NCBI GenBank assembly: GCA_016715115.1
Contig: JADKBM010000001.1
Location: 248,001 to 312,000, forward strand
Origin: Acidobacteriota bacterium
GTDB taxonomy: Bacteria > Acidobacteriota > Blastocatellia > Pyrinomonadales > Pyrinomonadaceae
DNA length: 64,000 nucleotides
Direction: 5' to 3'
Position numbers and translations under genes: made by a program. Each line of letters starts with the position of its first letter. Within the stretch, counting starts at the first letter, position 1. The notes below the pieces were generated by a model. The model had not been told where the DNA came from. It made no database searches and saw nothing but the letters and a program-made list of their open reading frames with translations. Shown in pieces: positions 19,296-27,959 of this stretch.

Positions 19296-20065
19296 ACTAC
19301 GAAACGGAAAGAATCATCGAATGTTCACAGTTTGAAGAGTCGCTGACGGAATACCTCGACGGCGCGCTCGAACGTTCGGAGCACCGGTCGGTCGCGGCGC
19401 ACGCGCTTAAATGCCCGCTCTGTCACTCGCTTCTGAATGAAGTCAAGGAAGCGCTCTCCGCCTGTCATCAAATCGCCGCCCCGAAACGCTCGATGACCCA
19501 TCTTGAAGCACGCGTACTGTCGATGACGATGCCCGACACCGCGATGGTCTGTGAGCAGTTTGAAGAGTATCTGACCGATTATCTCGATGGATTCTTGCCG
19601 GCGACGCTTTTCCATCGATGGGAACGGCACGCGGTTCTTTGCGATAACTGTACCGATCTTCCGGGCGCGGTCGTTCGCTCCATCGCGGCTTGCTATACAT
19701 ACAAATTGGACGAGCTGCCGGTTCCCGCGGCCTTGCACGATAAGATCCTGCGGGCGACGATCGGAACTGCCGAGGCGAAGGATATGAAAGCGGCCTGGCC
19801 GTCGCGCGCGGTTGAGTGGCTTCGCGGACTATCGTTCCCGATGCCTGTTCCGCAATTCGCGTCCGTCGTGATGATGTTCGTTTTTGCCGCGTTCGTTTTC
19901 AGCCAGACCGTTTCGGCCGATGTTTACCAGCGAAGTTACGAGCTTGCCGAACAAACCTACAAACAGAGTGCCGGAATCGTGCTCGGCACCGAAGAAAATC
20001 GCACCCCGAACACGAATTCTGAACCTATTCAGGGAGTTTACGTCAACGAGGAAGGCAAGAAATGA
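19292..20065 (+). CDS. Anti-sigma factor with two zinc-finger (zf-HC2-like) domains
   Basis: 257 residues. The first N-terminal module has Cys followed by HALKCPLC (the H-x3-C-x2-C zinc motif). A second copy near residues 87-125 has CEQFEEYLTDYLDG then HAVLCDNC. One membrane helix lies at about 195-212 (FASVVMMFVFAAFVF), followed by a periplasmic tail of about 45 residues. Duplicated ZAS-type fingers are unusual, as most anti-sigma factors have one. It should hold the upstream ECF sigma factor at the membrane until a signal releases it. It overlaps the next gene by 4 bp. Confidence 0.88.
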   Translation: MNYETERIIECSQFEESLTEYLDGALERSEHRSVAAHALKCPLCHSLLNEVKEALSACHQIAAPKRSMTHLEARVLSMTMPDTAMVCEQFEEYLTDYLDGFLPATLFHRWERHAVLCDNCTDLPGAVVRSIAACYTYKLDELPVPAALHDKILRATIGTAEAKDMKAAWPSRAVEWLRGLSFPMPVPQFASVVMMFVFAAFVFSQTVSADVYQRSYELAEQTYKQSAGIVLGTEENRTPNTNSEPIQGVYVNEEGKK

Positions 20066-20793
20066 ATTGCGCCTATCATACACATAACGCTGCCAACGTG
20101 AACTGCAACGGTTGCGGCAAATCGCTTTGCCCGGCCTGCGACCATCGGATCAAGGGGTTTCCGTACTGCCAGGACTGCATCGTTCAGGGAGTCCAACTCC
20201 TGCGGAATCAGAATCAAGGTTCATATTCGCAGTTCGTCCAGTCGCAGTCGTCGCCGTTTGCCGCTTTCTTGCTCTCATTCTGTCCCGGCCTCGGCGCGGC
20301 GTACAACGGTCAGACCGTGAAGGCGCTCGTGCACTTCGGCGTTTCGGTGGGACTTTTGCAGTTGATGCTTCAGACGGGAATGGCGATCTTCTTCTTCGGA
20401 TTCCTCGGAATGTGGGTGTATGCGGCGGTCGACGCCTGGAAAACGGCGCGGATGATCCGCCGCGGCGTGGTCCCCGAAACGGCCGAAACGATGCTTGCGC
20501 AACGCTTCTCGGGCAGTTTGAAAGTCTGGGCAGGCGTGCTGATCGGCATCGGACTGTTGTTTTTTCTGGATGCGCGGTTTTTGGTTCGCGGCCTTTTGCC
20601 GATAATGCTGATCGGACTCGGTGTCTATATCTTACGGGCCTATTTCTTCAGTTCGGAGCGAATTCCGAAGTATGAATCGCAGAGCGATCCGGGGCTGATC
20701 GCGGCGGTTTCCGATTACCGGAGTGACCGGTTCGAATCGCGCTATGATTCCTCGCCGAGTGGCGCTGAGGCTAAAAGTTGGCGAAATCGTTAG
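20062..20793 (+). CDS. B-box-type zinc-finger membrane protein
   Basis: 243 residues. The N-terminal 45 residues carry cysteines and histidines in a B-box-like order: CAYHTHNAANVNCNGCGKSL, then CPACDHRIKGFPYCQDC. A linker and about four to five membrane helices follow. The first carries a TM2-like FLLSFCPGLGAAYNGQTVKA, and the last pair lies near 155-205. The start ATG overlaps the anti-sigma stop (ATGA), so it is in the sigma operon and may act in signal transfer or be a target of the stress response. The enzymatic role is unknown. Confidence 0.75.
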   Translation: MNCAYHTHNAANVNCNGCGKSLCPACDHRIKGFPYCQDCIVQGVQLLRNQNQGSYSQFVQSQSSPFAAFLLSFCPGLGAAYNGQTVKALVHFGVSVGLLQLMLQTGMAIFFFGFLGMWVYAAVDAWKTARMIRRGVVPETAETMLAQRFSGSLKVWAGVLIGIGLLFFLDARFLVRGLLPIMLIGLGVYILRAYFFSSERIPKYESQSDPGLIAAVSDYRSDRFESRYDSSPSGAEAKSWRNR

Positions 20794-20875
20794 TCGTGGG
20801 TTAATATGGAAACAGGACGACGTTGGTCGTTTTTGATTAGCGGTCCTGTGGTGAGAGACGAGTGAGGTTTGAAAT

Positions 20876-21091
20876 ATGTCGTTTTATTTGAAAGCCGCCG
20901 CAGGGATTGGCAGCAGCCTTTTGGTCGTTCTGGCGTTGGTGATCGCCTTGTTGAAAGGGTTGATCGGTCTGATCGGATTTGTTACGACGGCGATCAAGAT
21001 CATCATTGTGCTTGGTTTTGTGGCGGTCTTCGTCGGCGTGGGAATCTTGGTTTTTCGCACTTTTCGCGAAAGCCGGCGAGATAACGACTGA
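20876..21091 (+). CDS. Small two-helix membrane protein
   Basis: 71 residues with two strongly hydrophobic helices (about 12-33 and 38-60) and a charged C-terminal tail (RESRRDND). A GAGG lies upstream of the ATG. It lies 82 bp after the B-box protein gene and is probably the last gene of the sigma operon. A weak ACGAC-GTTG-GTCGT hairpin with TTTTT in that gap (about 20818-20834) could attenuate transcription. No family recognised. Confidence 0.65.
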   Translation: MSFYLKAAAGIGSSLLVVLALVIALLKGLIGLIGFVTTAIKIIIVLGFVAVFVGVGILVFRTFRESRRDND

Positions 21092-21364
21092 CCCTAACTT
21101 ACTGACAACACTGGCTTTAGTGCGGCAAAGCGGTTTTCGGGCGGGTTTGCGCTTGAAATGGTCTTTGCGCTTGTGCTAACTTTTACCCAATTCTTTTAAG
21201 TTATTAAGTAACAGACAATTGAATTATCCCCCTTGATCGGAGGATTCGCTTGAATCTTCGAACAGGATTCGCGTTTAGTCGCTTGCGGCTGTTCTTGCGT
21301 GATTCCGCGTGCTGAAACGCTGGACTTTCGGCGCGAAATCATTAAAAGGAGCTTTTAAGGCGTA

Positions 21365-22195
21365 ATGCAGAAGAGCAAAAATAGTTACAGTTTTTTACTA
21401 ACACACACCACCAGATCAAAAATTTACATTCGCAGGGTCGAAGTTTCAAAGCAGCTTTTACACTCGGGTTTCGTTGCGTGCCTGTTCACGCTGGTAATAG
21501 TATCGGTCGGAGCATTCAGCTTGACGCGTTTCAACGTTCTCGCGAACGTTGATCCGGAAGCGACTCAAAATCTGGTGGCGCAACAGGCGGCTATTCCGCA
21601 GCGGGTTATTCAACCGAAGTCGCTCGATTACAACCGTCCGCAATCCACTGACGAGTTCGCCGCGAACAGCGGCGGACCGGATTCCGAACTTCAGATCTCT
21701 GAAAACGAACTCGGAAGCGCGGAAAGCGGCGAAGTGGAAAAAGAACTCCGGACGATACAGGCGATGGCCAGCCCGGACGCGCTTCCCACGATGTGGGCGC
21801 ATCTCGGAAAGATCAACAACGAGTTTGGCTTCAGACGCAATCCGTTCGGCGGTCGCAGCTACGAGTTCCACGCCGGAATGGACATCGACGGTGAAAAGGG
21901 CGACACGGTCATCGCGCCCGGAAAGGGCGTTATCATCAAGGCCGGTTGGCAGGGCGGATACGGCAATATGATCGAGATCGATCACGGAAACGGAATCACG
22001 ACCCGCTACGGCCATCTCTCGAAGGTCGAAGTCGAAGTCGGACAGACGATCGGACGCGGCGAGCTTATCGGCTATGTCGGTTCGACGGGCCGTTCGACCG
22101 GACCGCATCTTCATTACGAACTTCGCCTTAACGACAAACCGATCAATCCGCGGTTCTTTCTCCCGCCGGAGCCGACCGAGATCCGACAAGGTTAG
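21365..22195 (+). CDS. M23 family (LytM) metalloendopeptidase
   Basis: 276 residues. A short cytoplasmic N-terminus of about 35 residues precedes one membrane helix (about 37-58). A linker of about 80 residues rich in E, S and N follows. The C-terminal LytM domain (about 145-268) has zinc ligands in YEFHAGMDIDGEKGD (H-x3-D) and GPHLHYELR (H-x-H). Other family landmarks are GYGNMIEIDHGNGITTRYGH and GELIGYVGSTGRSTG. All catalytic positions are present, so it can act as a peptidoglycan endopeptidase rather than only as an EnvC-like activator. It has its own terminator. The 270 bp before it show no clear promoter. Confidence 0.9.
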   Translation: MQKSKNSYSFLLTHTTRSKIYIRRVEVSKQLLHSGFVACLFTLVIVSVGAFSLTRFNVLANVDPEATQNLVAQQAAIPQRVIQPKSLDYNRPQSTDEFAANSGGPDSELQISENELGSAESGEVEKELRTIQAMASPDALPTMWAHLGKINNEFGFRRNPFGGRSYEFHAGMDIDGEKGDTVIAPGKGVIIKAGWQGGYGNMIEIDHGNGITTRYGHLSKVEVEVGQTIGRGELIGYVGSTGRSTGPHLHYELRLNDKPINPRFFLPPEPTEIRQG

Positions 22196-22221
22196 TCGAG
22201 TTCAACAATTTAGATCCTTCA

Positions 22222-22250
22222 GAAGCGAGCCTGACCGGCTCGCTTCTTTC
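22222..22250 (+). terminator. Intrinsic terminator after the M23 gene
   Basis: A perfect 10-bp stem, GAAGCGAGCC (22222-22231) and GGCTCGCTTC (22237-22246), with a 5-nt loop, followed by TTTCGTTT. Confidence 0.85.
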
Positions 22251-22334
22251 GTTTGTGATTTTTCTGACGCTTTGCGCTAAAATCGAGTAACAGACTGCAT
22301 TCGATGCAAATTTAAGAAAAAAAGGAATTTAACT

Positions 22335-24515
22335 ATGCGTTATTCACTTCGTTATCCAACTTCGCTGCTTTTGGCGGTTTCCGTCCTTTTCGGTTCAATT
22401 GTCCCGGCCGTGGCCGCGCCCGACGAGGGGATGTTCACCCCCGACAAGATCGTCACGCTTCCGCTTAAGGAAAAAGGATTGAAGATCAAGCCGATCGACC
22501 TTTACAACCCGAACGGAGTCGATATTTCCGACGCCGTGATCCAGCTCAGTGTCGGCTGCACCGCGGAATTCGTCTCGCCGCAAGGGTTGATCCTGACGAA
22601 TCATCACTGCGGTTTCGACGCACTCGTTTCGGCGTCGTCCGCCGGCAAAGACTACGGCAAGGACGGTTACAAGGCCGACTCGATGAAGGACGAACTCCCG
22701 GCCAAAGACTACAGCATCTTCATCACGAACCGCGTCGAAGACGTGACCGCGAAGATCAAGGCCGGCACCGATTCGCTGACCGGCGACGCGCTTGCGAAAG
22801 CGCTTGCCGACAATGTCAAGGCGCTTCAGACCGCCGAACAGGCGAAAGTGCCGGAAGGCACTGCGATTCAGATCCGGATGCTCAACAGCGGGTTCTTCTA
22901 CTATCTCTACGAAACCGTCGAGATCAAGGACATCCGGCTCGTTTACGCGCCGCCGCAAATGATCGGTTTCTACGGCGGCGACCCGGACAATTTCGAATGG
23001 TCGCGCCACACCGGCGATTTCACCTTTCTGCGCGCGTACGTCGCGCCCGACGGCAAGTCGGTGCCGTATTCGGCGAACAACGTCCCGTTCAAGCCGAAAA
23101 AGCACCTGACGATCTCGCTTGACGGCCTCAAAGACAACGATTTTGTCTTCGTGATGGGATTTCCCGGCGGCACGACGCGCTATCGCGAAAGCCAGGCGAT
23201 CGAATACGCGAAGACGACGAACTATCCTTTTCTCGTCGATTATCTGACTTCGTGGAGCAACGCGCTGAAGAATCTCGGCGCGGAGGATGAGGAAAAGCGC
23301 GTCGCTCTCCAAGGTGAGATCGCGAGTCTGGACAATGCCCGAAAGCTTTACGAGGGCAGAGTCGCCGCGCTCAAACGCTCGAACTTTGCCGGCACTCGTC
23401 GCGCCGAAGAAACGAAACTCGAAGCCTGGATCAAGGGCGACGCGAAGCGCACCGCGAAATACGGCGACGTTCTTGCGGGCCTTGATCGTATATCGAACGA
23501 TTTCTACGCTTTCGGCGCCCGCGACCGGTTGCTCAGGACCTTCCCGAACGTCGGCAACGCACCGGTTTACAAGCAGATCATCGACGCCGTGGCATCGGTG
23601 AAAAGCAATCAGAAGCTGACCGACAAGAAGCGGGCCGAGATCGTCGCGACGATGAAGGACCGCGAACCGCTCGTCGAACGGGAAATGATCAAGTATTTCC
23701 TGCGCGCCGCGTCGGAACTGCCCGCGAATCAGCGCTTTGCAGCTGCCGACTCAACCTTTGGCGGCGGCAAGACCAGCGAGCGGCGCAAGAAGGAAGAAGC
23801 GTTTGCGAAACTGATCGTCGATTCGGACGCGTTCGATTCGGCGGAAAAGATCAGCGCGCTTTACGATCTTTCGTGGTCCGATCTTCAGGCCAAATACCCT
23901 GACGTCGCGCGTATTGCGTCCGCGCAAGCTGATGAGAGAGCGGCGTTTGCGGTGCGCGGCAACAAGTTCAACGGCGAGATCGAAAACCTCCGGCTTCGTT
24001 ATCAGCAGGCAATGGCTGAGATGAAGGGCGTCAGTCCGTACCCGGATGCGAATTCGACGATGCGCTTTACCTACGGAAACGTTCGCGGTTACCAGCCCCG
24101 CGAAGCGGTTCAGTACACGCCGTTCACGACCCTCAAGGGCGTGATCGAAAAAGACACCGGTGTTTTCCCGTTCGACGTTCCGCAGAAGCTCAAGACACTT
24201 CAGCAAGACAAGGATTTCGGCCGTTTCGGCGTTGGCGATTCGGTTCCCGTGAACTTCCTTGCGACGACCGACATCATCGGCGGAAACTCCGGAAGCCCGA
24301 TTATGAACGCCTGGGGTGAACAGGTCGGGATCATCTTTGACGGAAATTATGAAGGAACGGGCAACGATATGTTTGTCGATCCGAATTATGACCGGTCGAT
24401 CGCCGTCGACATTCGCTTTGTTCTTTTCGTGACAGAGAAATTCGCCGGAGCCGGCTGGATCCTGAACGAAATGACGCTCAAGGGCGGTGCGAAGGTCAAG
24501 AAGGCGAAAGCCTAA
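22335..24515 (+). CDS. S46 family serine dipeptidyl-peptidase (DPP7-like)
   Basis: 726 residues. A signal peptide covers 1-28 (SIVPAVAAPDE). A chymotrypsin-fold catalytic core is split by a large alpha-helical insertion, as in DPP7/DPP11. The His is at 90-91 (GLILTNHHCGFD), the probable Asp is in the DPDNFEWSRHTGDFTFLRAY stretch, and Ser652 lies in IGGNSGSP. The residue 18 positions after the Ser is Gly (IIFDGNYEG). In characterised S46 enzymes Gly here goes with hydrophobic P1 preference (DPP7), and Arg with acidic P1 (DPP11). It should release dipeptides from peptides in the periplasm. The start has AAGGAA upstream. Confidence 0.92.
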   Translation: MRYSLRYPTSLLLAVSVLFGSIVPAVAAPDEGMFTPDKIVTLPLKEKGLKIKPIDLYNPNGVDISDAVIQLSVGCTAEFVSPQGLILTNHHCGFDALVSASSAGKDYGKDGYKADSMKDELPAKDYSIFITNRVEDVTAKIKAGTDSLTGDALAKALADNVKALQTAEQAKVPEGTAIQIRMLNSGFFYYLYETVEIKDIRLVYAPPQMIGFYGGDPDNFEWSRHTGDFTFLRAYVAPDGKSVPYSANNVPFKPKKHLTISLDGLKDNDFVFVMGFPGGTTRYRESQAIEYAKTTNYPFLVDYLTSWSNALKNLGAEDEEKRVALQGEIASLDNARKLYEGRVAALKRSNFAGTRRAEETKLEAWIKGDAKRTAKYGDVLAGLDRISNDFYAFGARDRLLRTFPNVGNAPVYKQIIDAVASVKSNQKLTDKKRAEIVATMKDREPLVEREMIKYFLRAASELPANQRFAAADSTFGGGKTSERRKKEEAFAKLIVDSDAFDSAEKISALYDLSWSDLQAKYPDVARIASAQADERAAFAVRGNKFNGEIENLRLRYQQAMAEMKGVSPYPDANSTMRFTYGNVRGYQPREAVQYTPFTTLKGVIEKDTGVFPFDVPQKLKTLQQDKDFGRFGVGDSVPVNFLATTDIIGGNSGSPIMNAWGEQVGIIFDGNYEGTGNDMFVDPNYDRSIAVDIRFVLFVTEKFAGAGWILNEMTLKGGAKVKKAKA

Positions 24516-25010
24516 ACCGTTGAACCACGAAGGGCACGAAGTCGCACGAAGTAGAATAGGATTTTCTTCGGGCTTCGCGTCCTTCAGTCATTACGCCCGT
24601 TTGATCGAGTTCATCCCGCGAAGAATTGCTTTCAGAAGGCGAAATCCCAGACCGTTTAGCCACGAAGTCGCACGAAGTAGAATAGGATTTTCTTCGTGCT
24701 GCTTCGTGTCCTTCAGTCATTACGCCCGTTTGATCGAATTCATCCCGCGAAGAATTGCTTTCAGAAGGCGAAATCCCAGACGGTTTAGCCACGAAGGGCA
24801 CGAAGTCGCACGAAGTAGAATAGGATTTTCTTCGTGCTCCTTTCGTGTCCTTCAGTCATTACGCCCGTTTGATCGAATTCATCCCGCGAAGAATCGCTTT
24901 CAAAAGGCGAAATCCCAGACCGTTGAACCACGAAGGACACGAAGTCGCACGAAGTAGAATAGGATTTTCTTCGTGCTGCTTCGTGTCCTTCGTGGGTTGA
25001 GCAAACAACT
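24516..25010. repeat. Tandem array (~129-139 bp unit) related to the mtgA 3' end
   Basis: Three to four head-to-tail units begin near 24522, 24650, 24779 and 24920. Each has ACGAAGTCGCACGAAGTAG, then TTTGATCGAATTCATCCCGC, then AAGGCGAAATCCCAGA. The middle segment matches the last ~45 bp of mtgA (25270-25318), and the CACGAAG segment matches the sequence just beyond the mtgA stop (about 25180-25260). Frames through it are not genes. Confidence 0.8.
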
Positions 25011-25262
25011 CTGGTAATTGTCAGTTCGCGCAACCTGGGCGATAAACGGCCTTTCCACAATAGCTTACAAGTTTGGCGCGGCCAGACAATGCTCAGCCGG
25101 GCCGGTCATCGAGAAGACAGTTTCGCGTTTCTTAGCGTTTTTTCGCGGTCAAACTTTCTTTTGCGCAATCTGGGTTAAACCATGAAGGAAATGAAGTTGC
25201 ACCCGAAGAAGAGGATGTTCTTCGTGTTGCTTAGTGCCCTTCGTGGTTTGAGTAAACAACTC
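25011..25262. other. Spacer between the tandem array and mtgA
   Basis: It contains the single divergent copy of the CACGAAG-type segment (about 25180-25260) directly beyond the mtgA stop. No gene or terminator is clear in the remainder. Confidence 0.4.
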
Positions 25263-26024
25263 TTAGTAAGCCAGTTTGATCGAATTCATCCCGCGAAGGA
25301 TCGCTTTTTGGCGTCTCGCGACGCGTTTCGGATTTTTCTTCGGATTGAAAACGTTGAGCGGCGACGGAATCATCGCCGAAAGATAGGCGGCTTCCTGTGG
25401 CGAAAGCTGCGACGCGGACTTGTTGAAATAAACCCGCGAAGCGGCCTCCGCGCCATAAACACCCTCGCCCCATTCGATGACGTTCAGATAGATCTCGAGG
25501 ATGCGCTGCTTGGAAAGCTCCTTTTCAAGAAAATACGTGTAGGCGGCCTCGCGCCCCTTTCGCAAGAAATTGCGGTCTTCCGAAAGGAACAGATTCTTCG
25601 ATAACTGCTGCGTCACCGTCGACGCCCCGCGTTTGAATGACGGCATCGGCGGGATCCAATCATTCGGATCGTAATCGCCCTCCGCTTTGGCTTCCTTTTC
25701 GCCTTCTTTGACGGCTTCGTCCCAGGCCTTTTCGATCGCCTTCCAGTCAAAACCGTCGTGCTCGAAGAACCGTGCGTCCTCGCCGGCAAGCACGGCGCGC
25801 TGCAAATTCGGCGAGATCTGCGCGATCGGCTGCCAGATCATATACTTGCGCGGTTCACGATTCTCACGGCGCGCTTCGGAAAGTCTGAACTCGATCATCG
25901 AACTCGTCGAAGGGTTCTCGGTCCTGAGTTTCGAGATCGACGGGAACGTCACCAACTCGTACACCAGCCAAACGCCGATAGCGCCGAGAAGGATCAGAAA
26001 CAGGATTTTTGTCCAATACCACAT
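25263..26024 (-). CDS. mtgA: Monofunctional biosynthetic peptidoglycan transglycosylase
   Basis: 253 residues. A single N-terminal membrane anchor (about 6-26) precedes a GT51 domain. Motif 1 is GEDARFFEHDGFDW, with the catalytic Glu. Motif 2 is RGASTVTQQLSKNLFLSEDR. Motif 3 is RKGREAAYTYFLEKELSKQR. Motif 4 is ILEIYLNVIEWGEGVYGAEA. It polymerises lipid II into glycan strands at the outer face of the inner membrane and has no transpeptidase domain. Between motifs 1 and 2 there is a charged insertion of about 20 residues (AVKEGEKEAKAEGDYDPNDW) compared with proteobacterial MtgA. Its 3' end has been copied into the neighbouring tandem array. Confidence 0.93.
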   Translation of the reverse strand: MWYWTKILFLILLGAIGVWLVYELVTFPSISKLRTENPSTSSMIEFRLSEARRENREPRKYMIWQPIAQISPNLQRAVLAGEDARFFEHDGFDWKAIEKAWDEAVKEGEKEAKAEGDYDPNDWIPPMPSFKRGASTVTQQLSKNLFLSEDRNFLRKGREAAYTYFLEKELSKQRILEIYLNVIEWGEGVYGAEAASRVYFNKSASQLSPQEAAYLSAMIPSPLNVFNPKKNPKRVARRQKAILRGMNSIKLAY

Positions 26025-26126
26025 AGCGATTTTCGATTTTGGATTTCGGATTTTGGATTGACGTCCCCCGAGCCAATTTCGGAATTATCCATCAATGCCA
26101 TCGAAAAACAAACCTCCGGGGGCTAA
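26025..26126. repeat. Short GATTTTGGATT repeat patch
   Basis: 26030-26060 carries a few GATTTTG/GATTTCG units directly upstream of mtgA. The rest is unassigned. Confidence 0.5.
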
Positions 26127-26260
26127 GGAACGGCAAAGTTGTCCACGTCGCGTCCCCCCGCACCGTCGCCGCCATGGAAAAGGGACGCGGGATGATCCGC
26201 GTGGGAACGGATAAGGCGACGATTGAATCAGCCGTCGCTGACGCGACGCTTCTTGAATAA
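26127..26260 (+). pseudogene. Orphan coding-like 3' fragment
   Basis: A 44-codon stretch ending at TAA 26258-26260 reads NGKVVHVASPRTVAAMEKG and then GMIRVGTDKATIESAVADAT. It has the codon usage of the neighbouring genes but no credible start or upstream domain. It could be the tail of a decayed gene or a chance frame. No family recognised. Confidence 0.25.
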
Positions 26261-26339
26261 ACGAAATCCGGTGGGTTGAAATCCACGGCAAAATTCAGGG
26301 CATCGCAACGCGATTCGGGTTGGGCGGACGGATCGTCGC

Positions 26340-26402
26340 ACCCCGGCAATCCGAAATCCGAAATCCCAAATCCCAAATCCCAAATCCCAAATCCCAAATC
26401 TT
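26340..26402. repeat. CCCAAATCC tandem patch
   Basis: Seven or so CCAAATC/CCGAAATC units lie directly after the crtI stop codon on the minus strand, in the opposite orientation to the GATTTGGG arrays elsewhere. Confidence 0.75.
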
Positions 26403-26407
26403 GATTA

Positions 26408-27871
26408 TCACAAATCCGAGATCTGTTTGGCGACGATCTTGCCGCTTGAGATAACGCCCGGCATTCCGGCGCCGGGATGAGTTCCGGCGCCGACGAAATA
26501 GAGCCCCACGACGTCCTCGCTTTGGTTGTGCGGACGCAGATAAGCCGACTGCATCAGCGTCGGCTCCACCGAAAACGCGCTGCCGAGATAGCTGTTGAGC
26601 GTCCCTTCGAAATGACGCGGATCGATGATGTGCTCCGAGACAATATGTTTGGTGAGATCCGGCAAGTAGTGTTTTTCCAGATACTTATAGATCAGATCAC
26701 GATAGCGCGGCGCCTCGGTCGCCCAGTCCGTCGATCCGCCGAGATGCGGGACGGGCGAGAGAACATACCAGCAGTCGCAGCCTTCGGGCGCGAGCGTCGG
26801 ATCCGTCGCCGTCGGCCGGTGCAGGTAGAGCGAGAAATCGTCCGCGAGTTTTTTATCGACGAAGATGTCGTCGAGCAATCCGCGGTAGCGGTTGCCGAGT
26901 ATGATCTCGTGATGCGCGACCGAATCGTACTTGCGGTCGGTCCCGAAATAAATCACGAACAGCGACATCGAATACGTCATCTTCCTGATCTTCGCGTCGG
27001 TATATTTTTTTCGCCAACGCGGCGCGATGAGGTTAAGATATGTCCACGCGACGTCCGAATTGGCGACGACGATGTCGGATTCAATGATCTCACCGGAATT
27101 GATCCGCACACCGCGCGCCGCACCGTCCTTGACGATGATCTCCCCGACCTCGGCCTCGGTATAGATCACGCCGCCGATGTCCATAAAGAGGTCACCGAGC
27201 GCTTTGACCAACGCTCCCGTGCCGCCCATAGCGAACCAAACGCCGAATTTTTGCTCCAGTTCGTGAATCATCGCGTAGATCGACGTCGATGTGAAAGGGT
27301 TTCCGCCGATCAGCAGCGGGTGAAAGCTGAACGCTTCGCGGAGCTTCTCGTTTTTGAAGAACTTCGACGCGAATTTGTAAACGGATCTGTCCGACCGCAG
27401 TTTGATCATCTGCGGGACGATCTTCGCCATATCCCAAACGGTCGAGAAGGGCTTGTCGATGAGTTCGAATCCGACGCGGTAGATGTCGTCGAGCGACGCT
27501 GCGAACTTCTTGTAGTTCCCGACCTCTTCCGGTGCGATCTTGGCGATCTGCGCGATCAGGGTCTCGCGGTTGTCGTTGTAATGAAATACCGTTCCGTCTT
27601 CCCAACGAATGTTGTAGAAAGGGTCGAGCTTGACCAGTTCAAGATAATCGCGGGTTTGCTTTCCTGCGATCGTGAAGAATTCGTCGATCAGCCACGGCGC
27701 GGTGATGATCGTCGGCCCGCCGTCGAACTTGAAGCCGTCCTGTTCATAGACGTAGGCGCGCCCGCCGATCTTGTCGCGCTTTTCGACGATCGTCACGTCG
27801 TGCCCGCTCGCCTGTAGACGAATCGCGCACGAAAGTCCGCCAAAGCCGCTCCCGATAACTACAATTTTCAT
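26408..27871 (-). CDS. Phytoene desaturase / CrtI-family carotenoid oxidoreductase
   Basis: 487 residues. The N-terminal FAD dinucleotide fold has GSGFGGLSCAIRLQASGHDV (GxGxxG at 7-12), EKRDKIGGRAY and DGGPTIITAPWL. The C-terminal family signature is GLYFVGAGTHPGAGMPGV followed by SSGKIVAKQ. The length and both motifs match CrtI-type desaturases, which introduce double bonds into phytoene or related C30/C40 carotenes at the membrane. CrtN, CrtD and CrtO-type enzymes share these motifs, so the exact substrate is open. No crtB or crtE is nearby. It follows the deacetylase-like gene by 88 bp on the same strand, so co-transcription is likely. Confidence 0.9.
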   Translation of the reverse strand: MKIVVIGSGFGGLSCAIRLQASGHDVTIVEKRDKIGGRAYVYEQDGFKFDGGPTIITAPWLIDEFFTIAGKQTRDYLELVKLDPFYNIRWEDGTVFHYNDNRETLIAQIAKIAPEEVGNYKKFAASLDDIYRVGFELIDKPFSTVWDMAKIVPQMIKLRSDRSVYKFASKFFKNEKLREAFSFHPLLIGGNPFTSTSIYAMIHELEQKFGVWFAMGGTGALVKALGDLFMDIGGVIYTEAEVGEIIVKDGAARGVRINSGEIIESDIVVANSDVAWTYLNLIAPRWRKKYTDAKIRKMTYSMSLFVIYFGTDRKYDSVAHHEIILGNRYRGLLDDIFVDKKLADDFSLYLHRPTATDPTLAPEGCDCWYVLSPVPHLGGSTDWATEAPRYRDLIYKYLEKHYLPDLTKHIVSEHIIDPRHFEGTLNSYLGSAFSVEPTLMQSAYLRPHNQSEDVVGLYFVGAGTHPGAGMPGVISSGKIVAKQISDL

Positions 27872-27959
27872 TTTTGATCCCGTCGCTTCCGAAGCAAGTT
27901 ACAGAGTAGGAAGTGAGCGAAGAAAAGACAAGTGCCCGGAATAAATGCGCGGTTTCGAC

